Shown: in pieces, positions 5,440 to 5,581 of the stretch
Numbering within the stretch: position 1 is the first letter of the stretch
Layout of the letters: each line of letters opens with the position of its first letter
Source of the DNA: Treponema sp.
Lineage (GTDB): Bacteria; Spirochaetota; Spirochaetia; Treponematales; Treponemataceae
DNA: 5,581 bases
Direction: 5' to 3'
Assembly: GCA_024699205.1 (NCBI GenBank)
Contig: JAILQA010000251.1
Span: 1-5,581, forward strand
Made by a program: the position numbers and the translations under genes
Notes under the pieces: generated by a model
What the model was told of the DNA's origin: nothing
The model's input: only the letters and a program-made list of their open reading frames with translations
The model's database searches: none

Positions 5440-5581
5440 ATGACTGTTCCACTTTTCGATGTAAAAGCAAAGTTTTGTGAGTATGTCACTCGCGCTGAAA
5501 ATGGTGATGTAATTGAAATTACAAAACATGGAAGATCTGCTGTCGTAATAATCAGTTCTGCAGAATATGAAAAATTGAATG
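5440..5581 (+). CDS. Phd/YefM-family type II antitoxin, 3'-truncated by window edge
   Basis: Antitoxins of this family fold on and neutralise a cognate toxin and repress their own operon through an N-terminal DNA-binding domain. The 47 complete codons visible correspond to about half of a usual 80-90 residue protein. They match the N-terminal domain pattern: a VPLFDVKAKF strand-helix opening, an EYVTRAENGDVIEIT segment, the KHGRSAVVIIS strand-turn-strand, and SAEYEKL starting the next helix. The toxin-binding C-terminal part and the toxin gene itself (commonly RelE/ParE, Doc, Fic or PIN type) would lie to the right and cannot be seen, so the toxin class is unknown. A strong promoter with a possible operator and a good SD precede it, and the divergent membrane protein gene lies 150 nt upstream. 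Confidence 0.88.
   Translation, partial: MTVPLFDVKAKFCEYVTRAENGDVIEITKHGRSAVVIISSAEYEKLN

Overview
The window looks like an ordinary chromosomal stretch of an anaerobic, carbohydrate-fermenting gut or rumen bacterium. DNA content is AT-leaning, starts are mostly ATG with purine-rich Shine-Dalgarno (SD) sites, and there is a clostridial/spirochaetal-style cellobiose phosphorylase. A host-associated Treponema-like spirochaete is my best guess from overall style, but no phylogenetic marker in the window proves it.

Layout. (1) 1-1787, + strand: the C-terminal three quarters of a GH94 cellobiose phosphorylase, cut by the left edge and closed by a strong intrinsic terminator (1808-1852). (2) 1857-4297, + strand: a probable three-gene transcription unit. 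A promoter that begins just after the terminator T-tract drives a small acidic protein of unknown function (1893-2297). After 19 nt comes a PflX-type (COG1313) radical SAM protein (2317-3363), and after 40 nt a TatD-family metal-dependent hydrolase (3404-4297). (3) 4303-5289, - strand: a two-helix membrane protein of unknown function that converges on the tatD-like gene with only 5 nt between stop codons. Its last ~36 codons lie in a GC-rich, hairpin-containing block that looks like a repeat element captured as coding sequence. (4) 5290-5581: a divergent promoter region, then the start of a Phd/YefM-family antitoxin gene (5440 to beyond the right edge). Its toxin partner would lie outside the window.

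How the genes work together. The phosphorylase splits imported cellobiose into glucose 1-phosphate and glucose, saving ATP, which fits life on plant fibre. The middle unit joins two housekeeping-like but poorly understood enzyme families to an unknown acidic protein. The gene 2/gene 3 junction carries a hairpin that buries the downstream start codon, so translational coupling is likely. The antitoxin promoter has near-consensus -35 and -10 boxes, and a heptamer repeated one helical turn apart sits just downstream, a plausible autoregulatory operator.

I saw no RNA genes, CRISPR array, insertion sequence or phage gene. No undescribed system is demonstrated. The most unusual items are the coding-embedded GC-rich block and the hairpin at the gene 2/3 junction.
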